From contig NZ_FMCH01000171.1 of NCBI RefSeq assembly GCF_900091855.1, positions 1 to 42,781 on the forward strand: a stretch of 42,781 nucleotides of DNA. The letters are read 5' to 3'. The position numbers and the translations under genes were made by a program. Under the pieces are notes generated by a model. That model saw only the letters and a list, made by a program, of their open reading frames with translations. It did no database searches and was not told the origin of the DNA. Shown piece after piece: positions 18,546 through 26,100 of the stretch. Source of the DNA: Streptomyces sp. DvalAA-14 (GTDB taxonomy: Bacteria > Actinomycetota > Actinomycetes > Streptomycetales > Streptomycetaceae). The stretch's first letter is position 1. Each line of letters starts with the position of its first letter.

Positions 18546-18755
18546 TGGACGGCGCGCGTTCCGCCCCGGCATGGCGCCGGCCGGCACATCGTACGGGTGA
18601 GGACACGCATCGTCTGCGGGTACCGTCATGGGGGGCTGTCGCAGAGCGGAGTACGTCGCGCGCCCGCAGCGGCGAACTGGCGCAGTACGCGGAGTGGGTC
18701 GGCATCTGACTCGCTCCGAAGCGGGCCAGTTGCGGAATCGCCGGGCCTGGGCCGA

Positions 18756-19151
18756 TCAGATGGCTCGACCCGCCAGGCGTCCCGTCGGCCCATCGGCTCT
18801 GATCTCGTCGACGTCGAACGACATCCGCTTTCCCTCGCCGCTCAACTCCACGTGTGAGCCTGCCAGTGACACCCGGTCGAACCGGTCGATGTTCCATCCG
18901 TCCAGCGAGAAACTTTTGACCCCGACGCAGATGAGGAAGAACTCGACTGCGTTGTGACCCCTCGCCTCCCACGCGGCGACGGCGCCCGCCGGCAGAGCCA
19001 AGGCGAAGAAACCCAGGGTGACCGATGACCGTCTCTCGTCGACGTGTACGGAGAGCAGTTCGTAGTCGGTCAACGGCGGTGGCGGCGCACCCAGGACTGC
19101 GCGGAGCGGGCTCGGATCGGCAAGGGCCTCGGACCAGTCATGGAGAGTCAT
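18756..19151 (-). CDS. Imm50-like immunity protein, copy 2
   Basis: A 131-residue protein beginning MTLHDWSEALADPSPLRAVLG with PPPPLTDYELLSVHVDERRSSVTLGFFAL. It resembles the Imm50 family of immunity proteins found beside polymorphic toxins: a short N-terminal helix, then a pair of strand-rich repeats with VEFFLICVGVKSFSLDGW. Its ATG lies inside the 3' end of the upstream gene (14-base overlap), so translation is probably coupled. The upstream protein has the same layout at a diverged level, indicating an old tandem duplication. No matching toxin is visible next to it, as expected in orphan immunity arrays. Confidence 0.65.
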   Translation of the reverse strand: MTLHDWSEALADPSPLRAVLGAPPPPLTDYELLSVHVDERRSSVTLGFFALALPAGAVAAWEARGHNAVEFFLICVGVKSFSLDGWNIDRFDRVSLAGSHVELSGEGKRMSFDVDEIRADGPTGRLAGRAI

Positions 19152-19647
19152 AAAACGGCCTGGTTGTCACTGGTGGCAGGATTCGGTACAGGCGCTGGTC
19201 GACGTGATTCTCGAAGTGACGCCGCGCATCGTACGGGTCTCCCTCGCCCGAGCGGTAGGCGTTGAGGTGACTGACCTGAAGAGCCTCGGCAGCCGTGAAT
19301 TCGAGGGTGAAGTCCGTTCCCTGCGTCACGACCCGGAGACGCCGTTGCGGGATCGATCGCAGGTGGACATCGACCGCGGTCCGATCCGGCGTCCCTCGCA
19401 TCCGCAGGTCATCGCCGACGGCCAAGAAGTGAATCTGCGCCTCGAACCGGTCGCACCTCGCTTCCGTCCAGGCCGAAGGCGCCCGGTCGGGAAACCGCGG
19501 AAGCTCCACCCGCAATTTCAGGCCCGGACCGTAAGGGCTCAGATGGACGGACCTGAGGACGAGCCCTTCCAGGGGCGGGATCTCGGTATAAAGCGAGGTC
19601 AACCGACCGGCGTCGACCAGAAGGCCCGACCAGTCAGGAAGCGGCAC
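19138..19647 (-). CDS. Imm50-like immunity protein, copy 1
   Basis: A 169-residue protein, MPLPDWSGLLVDAGRLTSLY, then IPPLEGLVLRSVHLSPYGPGLKLRVELPRFPDRAPSAW, which is the characteristic beginning of Imm50-type immunity proteins. The middle has FEAQIHFLAVGDDLRM and the C-terminal third is strand-rich, followed by a charged tail. GTG start with a strong AGGAGAGGAG site. It is 27 bases downstream of the frameshifted SUKH-3 gene and overlaps the second Imm50-like gene. It is expected to be cytoplasmic and to neutralise a delivered toxin by binding; the cognate toxin is unknown. Confidence 0.7.
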   Translation of the reverse strand: MPLPDWSGLLVDAGRLTSLYTEIPPLEGLVLRSVHLSPYGPGLKLRVELPRFPDRAPSAWTEARCDRFEAQIHFLAVGDDLRMRGTPDRTAVDVHLRSIPQRRLRVVTQGTDFTLEFTAAEALQVSHLNAYRSGEGDPYDARRHFENHVDQRLYRILPPVTTRPFYDSP

Positions 19648-19674
19648 GGCACGGCTCCTCTCCTGATGATGCGC

Positions 19675-20246
19675 TCATGATAGGCGCGGGGTCTCAGCCC
19701 GCGGCGGCTCCGCCCGTGGCCGCTGCCGAGGCGATCCAGGTGAGCCCTCCCTGGGCCAGGGCTTCATCCCCTCTGATGCCCGAACCCAGATCAACGGGCG
19801 ATCCGCGCTCACTATGAGGTCCAGGCCCTCCCGAGGCGTGCTTCCGATGCTCCACAGGCCGTTCGCGTAAGCGGCCAGAGCGCCGTCCTGCCGCATGAAG
19901 ACATGCGAATAGCTGAGCCACCAGCCGACGGGAAACCACGAGCCGCCGATGGCCGAGCCAATCGCCAAGGATTCGTCCTGATGTCTGCCGCCACCCCCCC
20001 GTCAACAAAAAAGGGTTCACCGTCTACGAAATTGGGGCCGTCCTCACTGGCTGGCCCGATTTTCAGGCCCCGGAACGATTCGAGAAATTCGGCTACCCCT
20101 GGACTCGAGATGTACCCCTGCCTCTCCAGAGACTGGATATCGAAGGACACGTCGAGATGTCGATCGGGATACCAGCCGGCCAGCCGCAGTGCGAAAACCG
20201 TTGCCGGGTTCAACCGGGAGGTCAAATCCCCAGGCCCATCACTCAC
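19675..20246 (-). pseudogene. SUKH-3-like immunity gene, frameshifted at a G7 run
   Basis: Starting at GTG 20246 (GGGAG ribosome site) the frame gives MSDGPGDL and LNPATVFALRLAGWYPDRHLDV, then FDIQSLERQGYISSPGVAEFLESFRGL, the SUKH-3 N-terminal pattern. After EPFFVDGG it meets a run of seven G (19994-20000 on the plus strand as C). The family-like continuation QDESLAIGSAIGGSWFPVGWW, then the DGALAAYANGLW region, lies in another frame and stops at TGA 19675. One extra G in the run would join the two halves into one normal-length protein (about 190 residues). Hence it is a recent inactivation, a phase-variable gene or a sequencing error. It lies in the same direction as the Imm50-like genes and probably heads that operon. 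Confidence 0.7.
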
Positions 20247-20537
20247 TAGTAGTTCACTCCCAAGCTGTCCATTCTGCGCGGCATGGCCGGGGTGGGCAAG
20301 CGGGGCGGCGACGTAGCGGCCGGCCCCGGCCCGGCCGCGCGCGACCCGCGCAAGCGGGTCGCCTTGAACCAGTAAAGAAACTCTGAACAGCTCCCCCGCG
20401 ACACCCACCGGGCGCGCCCTGACAAAGTTGCCGAACGGCTGCGGCCGCAGCAGGTAGCCCTGGGCGACCCAGTGACTGGCTTATGCCAAGCATGGGCTGG
20501 GGACAATCAGCTCTGCCGCGCCGAGTCGCATCGGTGG

Positions 20538-20690
20538 TCAGCCGTTCTTGCGGAAGACGGTCTTCCGAGCGCTTGGGCTGGTTTCGAGTTCCTGGACGCG
20601 GTCGCGCAACTCCGCAGTCTGCTCCAGGGCACCGCTGAGTCCGGCGATCCGCTGTGTCGTGCAGCGCGCCTCCGCTGACGTTGCCGTCAC
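20538..20690 (-). CDS. short coiled-coil open frame, possibly a mobile-element remnant
   Basis: A 50-codon frame from GTG 20690 to TGA 20538: VTATSAEARCTTQRIAGLSG followed by ALEQTAELRDRVQELE and a basic end. The central part is a clear heptad coiled coil and the codon use is Streptomyces-like. The first codons lie inside the 19-bp sequence TCCGCTGACGTTGCCGTCA (20671-20689) that also overlaps the end of the integrase remnant at 22739-22757. It may be the 3' end of an element-borne DNA-binding or transposition helper protein. No clear ribosome site. The remainder of 20247-20704 shows no gene I can support. Confidence 0.35.
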   Translation of the reverse strand: MTATSAEARCTTQRIAGLSGALEQTAELRDRVQELETSPSARKTVFRKNG

Positions 20691-20704
20691 GCCATTAAGG
20701 TGCA

Positions 20705-21121
20705 TCAGTCCGGATGCGCGAGAGACGAAGTCGCGCCGCCTGCCGAAAGTTCACCAACGGCCACAAGAAGCCCCTGTGCCATATTCGTCAAATTTTCCTT
20801 GAAAGCCCCAACCCTGTCGACAAACGCTTCTTCTGAATTGAAAGATGTGGGCAGCCACATTAGAAGAACATAGAGGGCATGGATCTGCTCCTCCGACAGA
20901 CACAGTTCAATCCTTCCATTGGAGCCGTCCCCCTTTTCAACATCCTCGATAGCGGACAGAAGTTTACGCGAGGCCGGCCCAAGAATTAGCGACCGCTGGG
21001 CCGGATCCGCAACGTACTCCGAGAATGTCCTGACGCTGTTAACCATCACCAAGTACTGAGAATTGACCAGGTCAAGTGCAAAATTTCCATCCTTGCGAGC
21101 AAGGATCACTTTTCTTCTCAC
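20705..21121 (-). CDS. presumed immunity protein for the orphan toxin tip
   Basis: A 138-residue protein, not assigned to a named family. It starts GTG, then RRKVILARKDGNFALDLVNS, and is predicted mostly helical after residue 40 (SEEQIHALYVLLMWLPTSFN, EAFVDRVGAFKENLTNMAQG). It begins 15 bases after the stop of the orphan toxin tip, behind a GGGGTGGG site. Toxin-then-immunity spacing of this kind is the rule in polymorphic toxin cassettes. Base composition is visibly less GC-rich than the surrounding chromosome, with many A/T third positions, as in the toxin tip. No signal peptide, so a cytoplasmic antitoxin role fits. Function is inferred from position only. Confidence 0.6.
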   Translation of the reverse strand: MRRKVILARKDGNFALDLVNSQYLVMVNSVRTFSEYVADPAQRSLILGPASRKLLSAIEDVEKGDGSNGRIELCLSEEQIHALYVLLMWLPTSFNSEEAFVDRVGAFKENLTNMAQGLLVAVGELSAGGATSSLAHPD

Positions 21122-21136
21122 GGATCACCCACCCCA

Positions 21137-21580
21137 TCACTTCGGTGCGAAACGTGCCGCAAAGTCCGCAGGACTCATTGTATAGCCGTGGATCATTCGA
21201 GTATTCCGAATAATCGCGACGCCCTTATTTGAATCGTAGAGGGCCTCTGCCCCGGAACTCCCACTCCTCACCACGGCGTCCACGTGAGTGAAAGTTGCAT
21301 TCTTGAAACTCGCAAAGTAGTTCCCGAGTCCGGCGGGATCGTGTCCAATTCCCGGTATCACGTGATCGCCAGCGTTTTTGGTCTCCTGAGCCGTGGCCTC
21401 CGGACCATCGGCTGAATTCATTCGCTGCACCTGATAGTCGGCACCATCGGCAATCTGCGGCCCGTGAGCATCATCGATGGAATTGTATGTATCTTCATCG
21501 AGCCCGCCGAATTCTTGGTCAATACCGTCGCAGTTGTGCACCAGGACCGGCGTGGTCCCGGCGAGTACATAGTACGTGTG
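21137..21580 (-). pseudogene. orphan Rhs toxin tip (C-terminal cassette) with HINT scar
   Basis: The frame reads HTYYVLAGTTPVLVHNC and then a roughly 133-residue novel domain ending FAARFAPK. The first 17 residues match the last residues of the HINT domain of the Rhs protein (HSYYVLAGNTPVLVHNC), and an in-frame TAG lies five codons before them. So this is a toxin tip cut exactly at the HINT junction, without its Rhs body. The domain contains AGDHVIPGIGHDPAG, FTHVDAVVRSGSSGAEALYD and IIRNTRMIHGYTMSPADF; I do not recognise the family. Conserved-looking His, Asp, Arg residues suggest an enzyme. It could only be expressed alone from GTG 21541, which lacks a ribosome site, so it is probably a silent reserve cassette. 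Confidence 0.75.
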
Positions 21581-21597
21581 ACACGTGCACCCGCTCT

Positions 21598-21615
21598 ACC
21601 TGCGTTTTCGCAGGT
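21598..21615. terminator. small hairpin next to the toxin cassette
   Basis: ACCTGCG-TTTT-CGCAGGT is a perfect 7-bp stem with a T4 loop, lying immediately beyond the truncated HINT scar. I recall similar hairpins near Streptomyces integrase genes, so it may be part of the mobile-element remnant. Confidence 0.4.
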
Positions 21616-22202
21616 CAAGCGATATTCAGCGGTTCGCCGAAGTGCGCGTTCGGCCGTGGTTGTCCGTGGTTGTTGCCGTCACTACTGCCGTCAAGGGTCT
21701 AGACCAATCGGGAAGGCCGGTCGCCTCTCGGCGGTTCGGCGGTCGATTGCCGAGGCGGCCCTCGGTCGGCGTGCGGCGGGGCTCGTAGGTCGGCCAGCCC
21801 TGTAGCCCGGAAGCAGGGCGGGAGGGGGTGGTCGACGGCAGACGGTCGGGAACTTCGCCCCCCCGCCGGAGGCGTCGCCGGCCACCGCACCCGGTGCGCC
21901 CGGCGTCGGACGTGAAGGGCCGAGCCCCTGGCTTGCCCTGTGCCTGCGATCCGGCCGAAGGACGGTCGTAGGCGACAACATGCTGTGCGAAGCACCGGGA
22001 CTCTACGCCCTCAACCTGCCTCTGATGGAACCAGGTTGGGCCCAGCTTGCGCCTGGGTCTGGTCGCTCGCCGACGCCCGGAACGGGCGTTGCTCGCCCGA
22101 CGGTGGGTCGGTCGGCGATGTCCGGCCGGCTCAGACGGGCAGGGGCCGCCTTGAACCTCGTAGAGAAAATTTGGACGCACCCCCGGCCCCTGGCACGTTC
22201 GA
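21616..22202. other. structured non-coding segment of a mobile-element remnant
   Basis: No frame here looks like a protein. The segment starts with paired TGCCGTCA motifs (21672-21693). It also has hairpins: ACCAG...CTGGT enclosing CCCAG...CTGGG (22030-22063), and a perfect 7-bp stem ACGCCCG-GAA-CGGGCGT (22073-22089). It ends abruptly where integrase coding similarity starts (about 22203). The complement of 22173-22180 is GTGCGTCC, similar to a group II intron 5' end, but no domain V or reverse transcriptase was found, so that reading is weak. Confidence 0.4.
21672..21693. repeat. paired TGCCGTCA motif, left copy
   Basis: Two TGCCGTCA octamers joined by CTAC. The right copy at 22748-22770 has the same arrangement with an extra A. 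A single-octamer version with longer left identity (TCCGCTGACGTTGCCGTCA) is at 20671-20689. The two paired copies bracket the integrase remnant. Confidence 0.7.
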
Positions 22203-22746
22203 CCTGACCGGCGGAACCGCCAGCTTCCGCTGCACACTCCAATGCACCAACACCGCCGGCCTGACTGCCCGGCCGACCAAGACGCAGAGCTCCGAGCGGC
22301 GCATCGCCCTGCCCACCGAGTGCCTGCGCTCCCTCGAACAGCACCGCGCCCGGCAGCGCCAGGAGCGCGAATCGGCAGGGACGGGCTGGAAGGCGAGCGG
22401 GTACGTCTTCACCCGCCCCGACGGCAACCCGATCGAAGGAGCCACCCTCACCGGGAACTTCAACGCCCTGCTCCGCCGCGCAAGGCTGCGCCGCATTCGC
22501 TTCCACGATCTCCGGCACTCGGCGGCGACCCTCCTCTTGGAGCAGGGCGTCGAACTCGTCGTCATCAAGGAACTCCTCGGCCACGCCCGCATCGGCGTCA
22601 CCGCCACCGTCTACGCCCACGTCCGACTCCGCCTCCAGCGCGACGCCATCGACCTCCTCGGCAACGCCCTCCGGGCCCCGGCCGAGGCCGCCGTCCGACT
22701 CGGCGACGGCGACGAACCGCCGCCTTGTGCAGCAGTCGTCCGCTGA
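22203..22746 (+). pseudogene. tyrosine recombinase (phage/ICE integrase), 3' remnant
   Basis: Only the C-terminal part of the catalytic domain remains (about 180 residues), starting near FDLTGG. It keeps PTKTQSSERRIALP (beta-strand lysine region), HDLRHSAATLLLEQG (H-x-x-R box), LLGHARIGVTATVYAHV (histidine and the nucleophile tyrosine) and the family ending LRLQRDAIDLLGNAL. The first catalytic arginine box, core-binding domain and N-terminal domain are missing: the upstream frame is unrelated sequence. It is therefore inactive. It resembles integrases of actinomycete integrative elements. It lies between the Rhs toxin/immunity pair and the orphan cassette. Confidence 0.85.
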
Positions 22747-22747
22747 C

Positions 22748-22770
22748 GTTGCCGTCAACTACTGCCGTCA
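22748..22770. repeat. paired TGCCGTCA motif, right copy
   Basis: Two TGCCGTCA octamers separated by ACTAC, directly after the integrase remnant stop. Preceding bases make the imperfect palindrome TGACG-TTGC-CGTCA. See the left copy at 21672-21693. Confidence 0.7.
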
Positions 22771-22778
22771 GAAGCCCC

Positions 22779-22814
22779 AGAAGCCCCGCCTGGAACCCTC
22801 CCGGCGGGGCTTCT
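22779..22814. terminator. terminator hairpin after the integrase remnant
   Basis: AGAAGCCCCGCC (22779-22790) pairs perfectly with GGCGGGGCTTCT (22803-22814) across a 12-base loop. It follows the integrase stop by about 30 bases and faces the end of the small immunity gene from the other side, so it could serve both. Confidence 0.7.
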
Positions 22815-22912
22815 GGACGTCTTGCCTTTCAATGTACGGGACCTATGGAGTAGCCACCAAAGTGGGTCTCGGCGCAGTCAGGGTGCGATCCTGGCCTCAA
22901 AGAAGGGATCGG

Positions 22913-23161
22913 CTAGTCCTCCGCAGGATCGATGGATTGCCGAATCCCATTTGATTCCGCAAAGGCAGCCTCTGCCTCAGAACGGACACGAACTTTTTCC
23001 TCGTTCGATGGAATTACTTCCGCGAGAAAAAGCAGGGCCCGCCCTATATCCTCCCTCCATTTTGCGTAGGCAATGCTGTCCGTACCACTGTTTGGCTTCT
23101 CTGATTTAACGCGCCTGAGATTCACCAGGGCGGACTTCAGCCGAGGATCAACTGGCCACAT
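22913..23161 (-). CDS. presumed immunity protein for the Rhs deaminase tip
   Basis: An 82-residue, mostly helical, charged protein: MWPVDPRLKSALVNLRRVKS, then WREDIGRALLFLAEVIPSNE and a C terminus ending SIDPAED. Family not recognised. Its ATG begins two bases after the Rhs stop (TGACCATG), so it is almost certainly translated by coupling from the rhs transcript, the usual position of a cognate immunity gene. The frame stays open back to 23206 inside rhs, but starting there would overlap the toxin tip. Composition is low-GC for this genome, as in the tip. It should act in the cytoplasm by binding the deaminase domain. Confidence 0.65.
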   Translation of the reverse strand: MWPVDPRLKSALVNLRRVKSEKPNSGTDSIAYAKWREDIGRALLFLAEVIPSNEEKVRVRSEAEAAFAESNGIRQSIDPAED

Positions 23162-23163
23162 GG

Positions 23164-26100
23164 TCAACCGGTCCCAATTCCAAGGAGCGGCAGGGTTCGC
23201 TGACACGATGGACAGGGACCTAGGAGATCTCCGTGTTCTTCATAACTCCACATGGGTCCTCCATCCTTCCATCCACCTCCGCCAATTTTCACCGTTTGTA
23301 CTGTGGCTCCCCTTAGCTCGATACTGTCGTTTTCCAGAGCCGCAGCACAGTTTATTTCCGCGCAACCTCCGTGCCCTTGAGCATCCGCAATCGCGCGCGC
23401 GGTTTTCTCCGGAAGTGAACCTGTACGAGTGTCGGCACTCGTTGCATATCGTACTTTGCCGTCAGCGGAAGTGATCTTGGAGGCTGTTGCTGGACGCCCA
23501 CCTGGTCCGGATTTCGTGGTGTTCATGATGTTGTCGGCGAAATCAAGGAGATCATCGTCAGCTTCGTCGCAGTTATGAACCAGCACCGGCGTGTTGCCCG
23601 CCAGTACATAGTACGAGTGCAGGCCCGCGATGGTGAGGTCGTAGGTGATCGCGGTGGTGTGGTAATTGCGGATGGCGGTGACGGTCGCGAAGGTGCCGTT
23701 CGGCTCGCGGAGGTGGGTGCCGGGGGTCAACTGGGCCGCGTCGGTCCACTGGTGGGTGGTGGCGTCCCAGAAGGGGTGGTGCCAGGTGGTGGTGAGGACG
23801 GCGGTCGCGCCCGGCGCCGTTGTCGACGCCGACGCCGGCATCGTCTTCGGTGTCGTCCTGGACGCGGTCTTCGCCGGATCGCCCTTCGGCGTCGGCGCCG
23901 CTGCCGAGGTGATGGTGAGTGCGGTGAAGTCGTGGTCGGTGGTGGTCTTGATGACCCGCTGCACCGCGTGGGCCGAGGTGTCGCCGGTTTGCGGGTCGGT
24001 GGCCAGGACCGTGTCGCCGGCCTTGACCGAGGCGATCGGCTCGCTGGTGCCGTTCGCTTCGAGGACCGGGGTCGTGCCGGTGAAGCTGTGGGGAACGAGG
24101 CAGGAGGCGCCGTCCTCCGCCAGGTCGGCGGCTTCCTTCTCGGCCATCTCCTCGCCGGCCTCGTAGGCGGCGATCTCCAGTTCGTCCTCGCCGCCGGTGA
24201 GGAAGAAGCCCGCGACCAGTCCGGCCGCCTGGGCGCACCCGCCGAGTGAGGGGTTGGAGACGCAGCCGACCACGTCGGAGGCGCCGCTCACGTGGTAGGC
24301 GATGTCCGCGCCCTTCTTCAGGTCGCTGGTGAACGACCCCCACATGGACTTCTTCTTCGGCTTGGCCTTCGGCTTGGGCAGCGGGTGGCTGAGCTCGTAC
24401 TGGTACGTGTAGTAGCTGACGTCCTGCTGGTAGCGCAGCTTGGCGTACTTCTGCGTCGCGTGGCCGTGGCTGTCGGTGTAGCCCTGGTCGTGGTACCAGT
24501 CGGTCATGTCCTTGACGTTGCCGAAGCCCAGGCCGCTGACGTCGTCGTAGAGCATCTGGCCGGTGGGATCGGAGCCGGTGACCGGGTCGTTGCCCGCGTA
24601 GTCGTAGCCGCCCAGCTGGGTCGGGTCGGTGGCTTCCAGGACCGGGTCGGGGGACAGGAACCGCCCGCTGGACGGGTCGTATTCGCGGGCGCCGAGATTC
24701 TCCAGGCCGGTCGCCGGGTCGGGGGTGCCGCCGACGTAGCCGTCGTCGCCGCCCGGCCACACCCCCGGGGCGGTGCGGGACTGGCCGAAGGGCAGGTAGG
24801 AGCGGCGGGTCGGGGCGAGCGTCTGGTAGTCGATGGCGAGGGTGTCGGTGCCCTGCCGGTCCGGGATCAGGTACTGGACGTCGCCGGTGCTGGAGCGCTC
24901 GGCGATGGTGGTGCCGGCGATGTCGTAGTAGCGGGTGCCGGTCGTCGTGCCGGTCGCGGTGTTCTCCTCGACCTGCTGGCCGTCCAGGAAGAGGGTGGCC
25001 TTGCCGGGGTCGGTGCGCAGCACCAGGTTGCCGTCGGTGTCGTACAGGTACGAACTGGTGCCGCCGGTCGCGGTGTCGGAGAGCGAGCCGAGGTTGCCCT
25101 GGTCGTTCCAGCTGAGCGTCTGGGTGCCGGACTGGGTGGTGATGGTGTGCTCGTTGCCGGCCGCGTCGTAGGTGTAGTTCGCGGTGTGCGCGGTCGCGGC
25201 GGGGCCGGTGGCGGTGGTCGCGCTGAGGGTGTTCGGCTGGTCGGTGGCCGAGCCCTGCGTCGGGTAGGTGTAGCTGGTCGCGGTGTCGGCGGCGGTGTTG
25301 CCGGCGGTGTCGTGGTCGGTCTGGGTCTTGCGGTTGCCGGCCGCGTCATAGGTCCAGGACTGCCAGTACGGGTTCGGGCCGCCGACGGTAGGGCTGTTGC
25401 CCGGCGCCGGGGTGGCGGCGCAGGCGTCGGTGGCGGTCCAGGCCGCCGACAGGCGGGTGGCGTAGTCGTACTGGTAGCACTGGGTGTCGCTGACCGCGCC
25501 GCTGTTCTGCTGATCGGTGGTGGAGGTGATCAGCCCGGCGCCGGCCGAGACGTCGGCGTCGGTGTAGCTGTACTTGGTGTCGTCGACGACCGTCGTGGCC
25601 GTGGCGTCGGTGGTCTTGGCCTCGGTCGGGCGCTGGGTCTGCGGGTCGTAGCCGAGAGTGAGCGCCACCCAGGTGCCGTTGGGGCCCATGGTGTACTGCA
25701 CCGGGTTGCCGTACTCGTCGTAGCCGACGGCGCCGACGTAGTCCCAGGCGGTGGTGCCGGAGCTGGCCGAGCTGGTCGGCTGGCCGTACAGGTCGTAGCC
25801 GTAGTCGAGTTCCTCGCCCGGCAGTCCGCCGGCCGCGGCGTAGCTGCGGGTGGCCGGCAGTCCGGACACCGCGGTGTAGGTGCGGCTGGTCAGATAGCCG
25901 CCGCTCGGCGCGAGGGCGGCCTCGGCGGCGGGCAGGTTCGCCAGCGTCTCGCGCTGGCTGCCGGCCAGTCCCAGGCTGTTGTAGTTGAGGACCGTGTTCG
26001 TCACCGCGGGGCTGGTGGTGCCCATCTGGTAGGACGTGGTCGCGGTCGGGTAGCCCTTCTTCAGGGTGTCGTACGTCCAGGCGCTGATCTCGTTCGCGGC

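Larger units (their letters stand above)
17951..18755. other. intergenic accessory boundary without a confident gene
   Basis: About 800 bases between the membrane-anchored protein gene and the immunity cluster. It contains a 12-bp tandem repeat (18115-18160) and a degraded coding remnant (18341-18545), both listed separately. It also holds a GC-rich segment at 18240-18300 that weakly resembles the stretch around 21850-21890 (GGGAA.GTTC followed by a C run and GGCGGCG/CGGAGGCG). I see no tRNA or other recognised RNA. It marks the change from conserved core to the variable toxin island. Confidence 0.5.

Noticed and set aside
20247..20408. N-terminal extension of the SUKH-3-like frame to 20408
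   Set aside because: The extension is R/A/G-rich and unlike SUKH-3, while GTG 20246 has a good GGGAG site at proper spacing.
21940..22202. The first 88 codons of the frame containing the integrase fragment
   Set aside because: They have no similarity to integrase N-terminal or core-binding domains and no codon bias. The coding remnant starts only near 22203.
22861..22899. CAGGG-TGCGATC-CTGG, resembling a tRNA T-arm near the integrase remnant
   Set aside because: It lacks the TTC of the T-loop and no acceptor, D or anticodon arm is nearby, so neither a tRNA nor a tRNA-derived attachment site can be supported.
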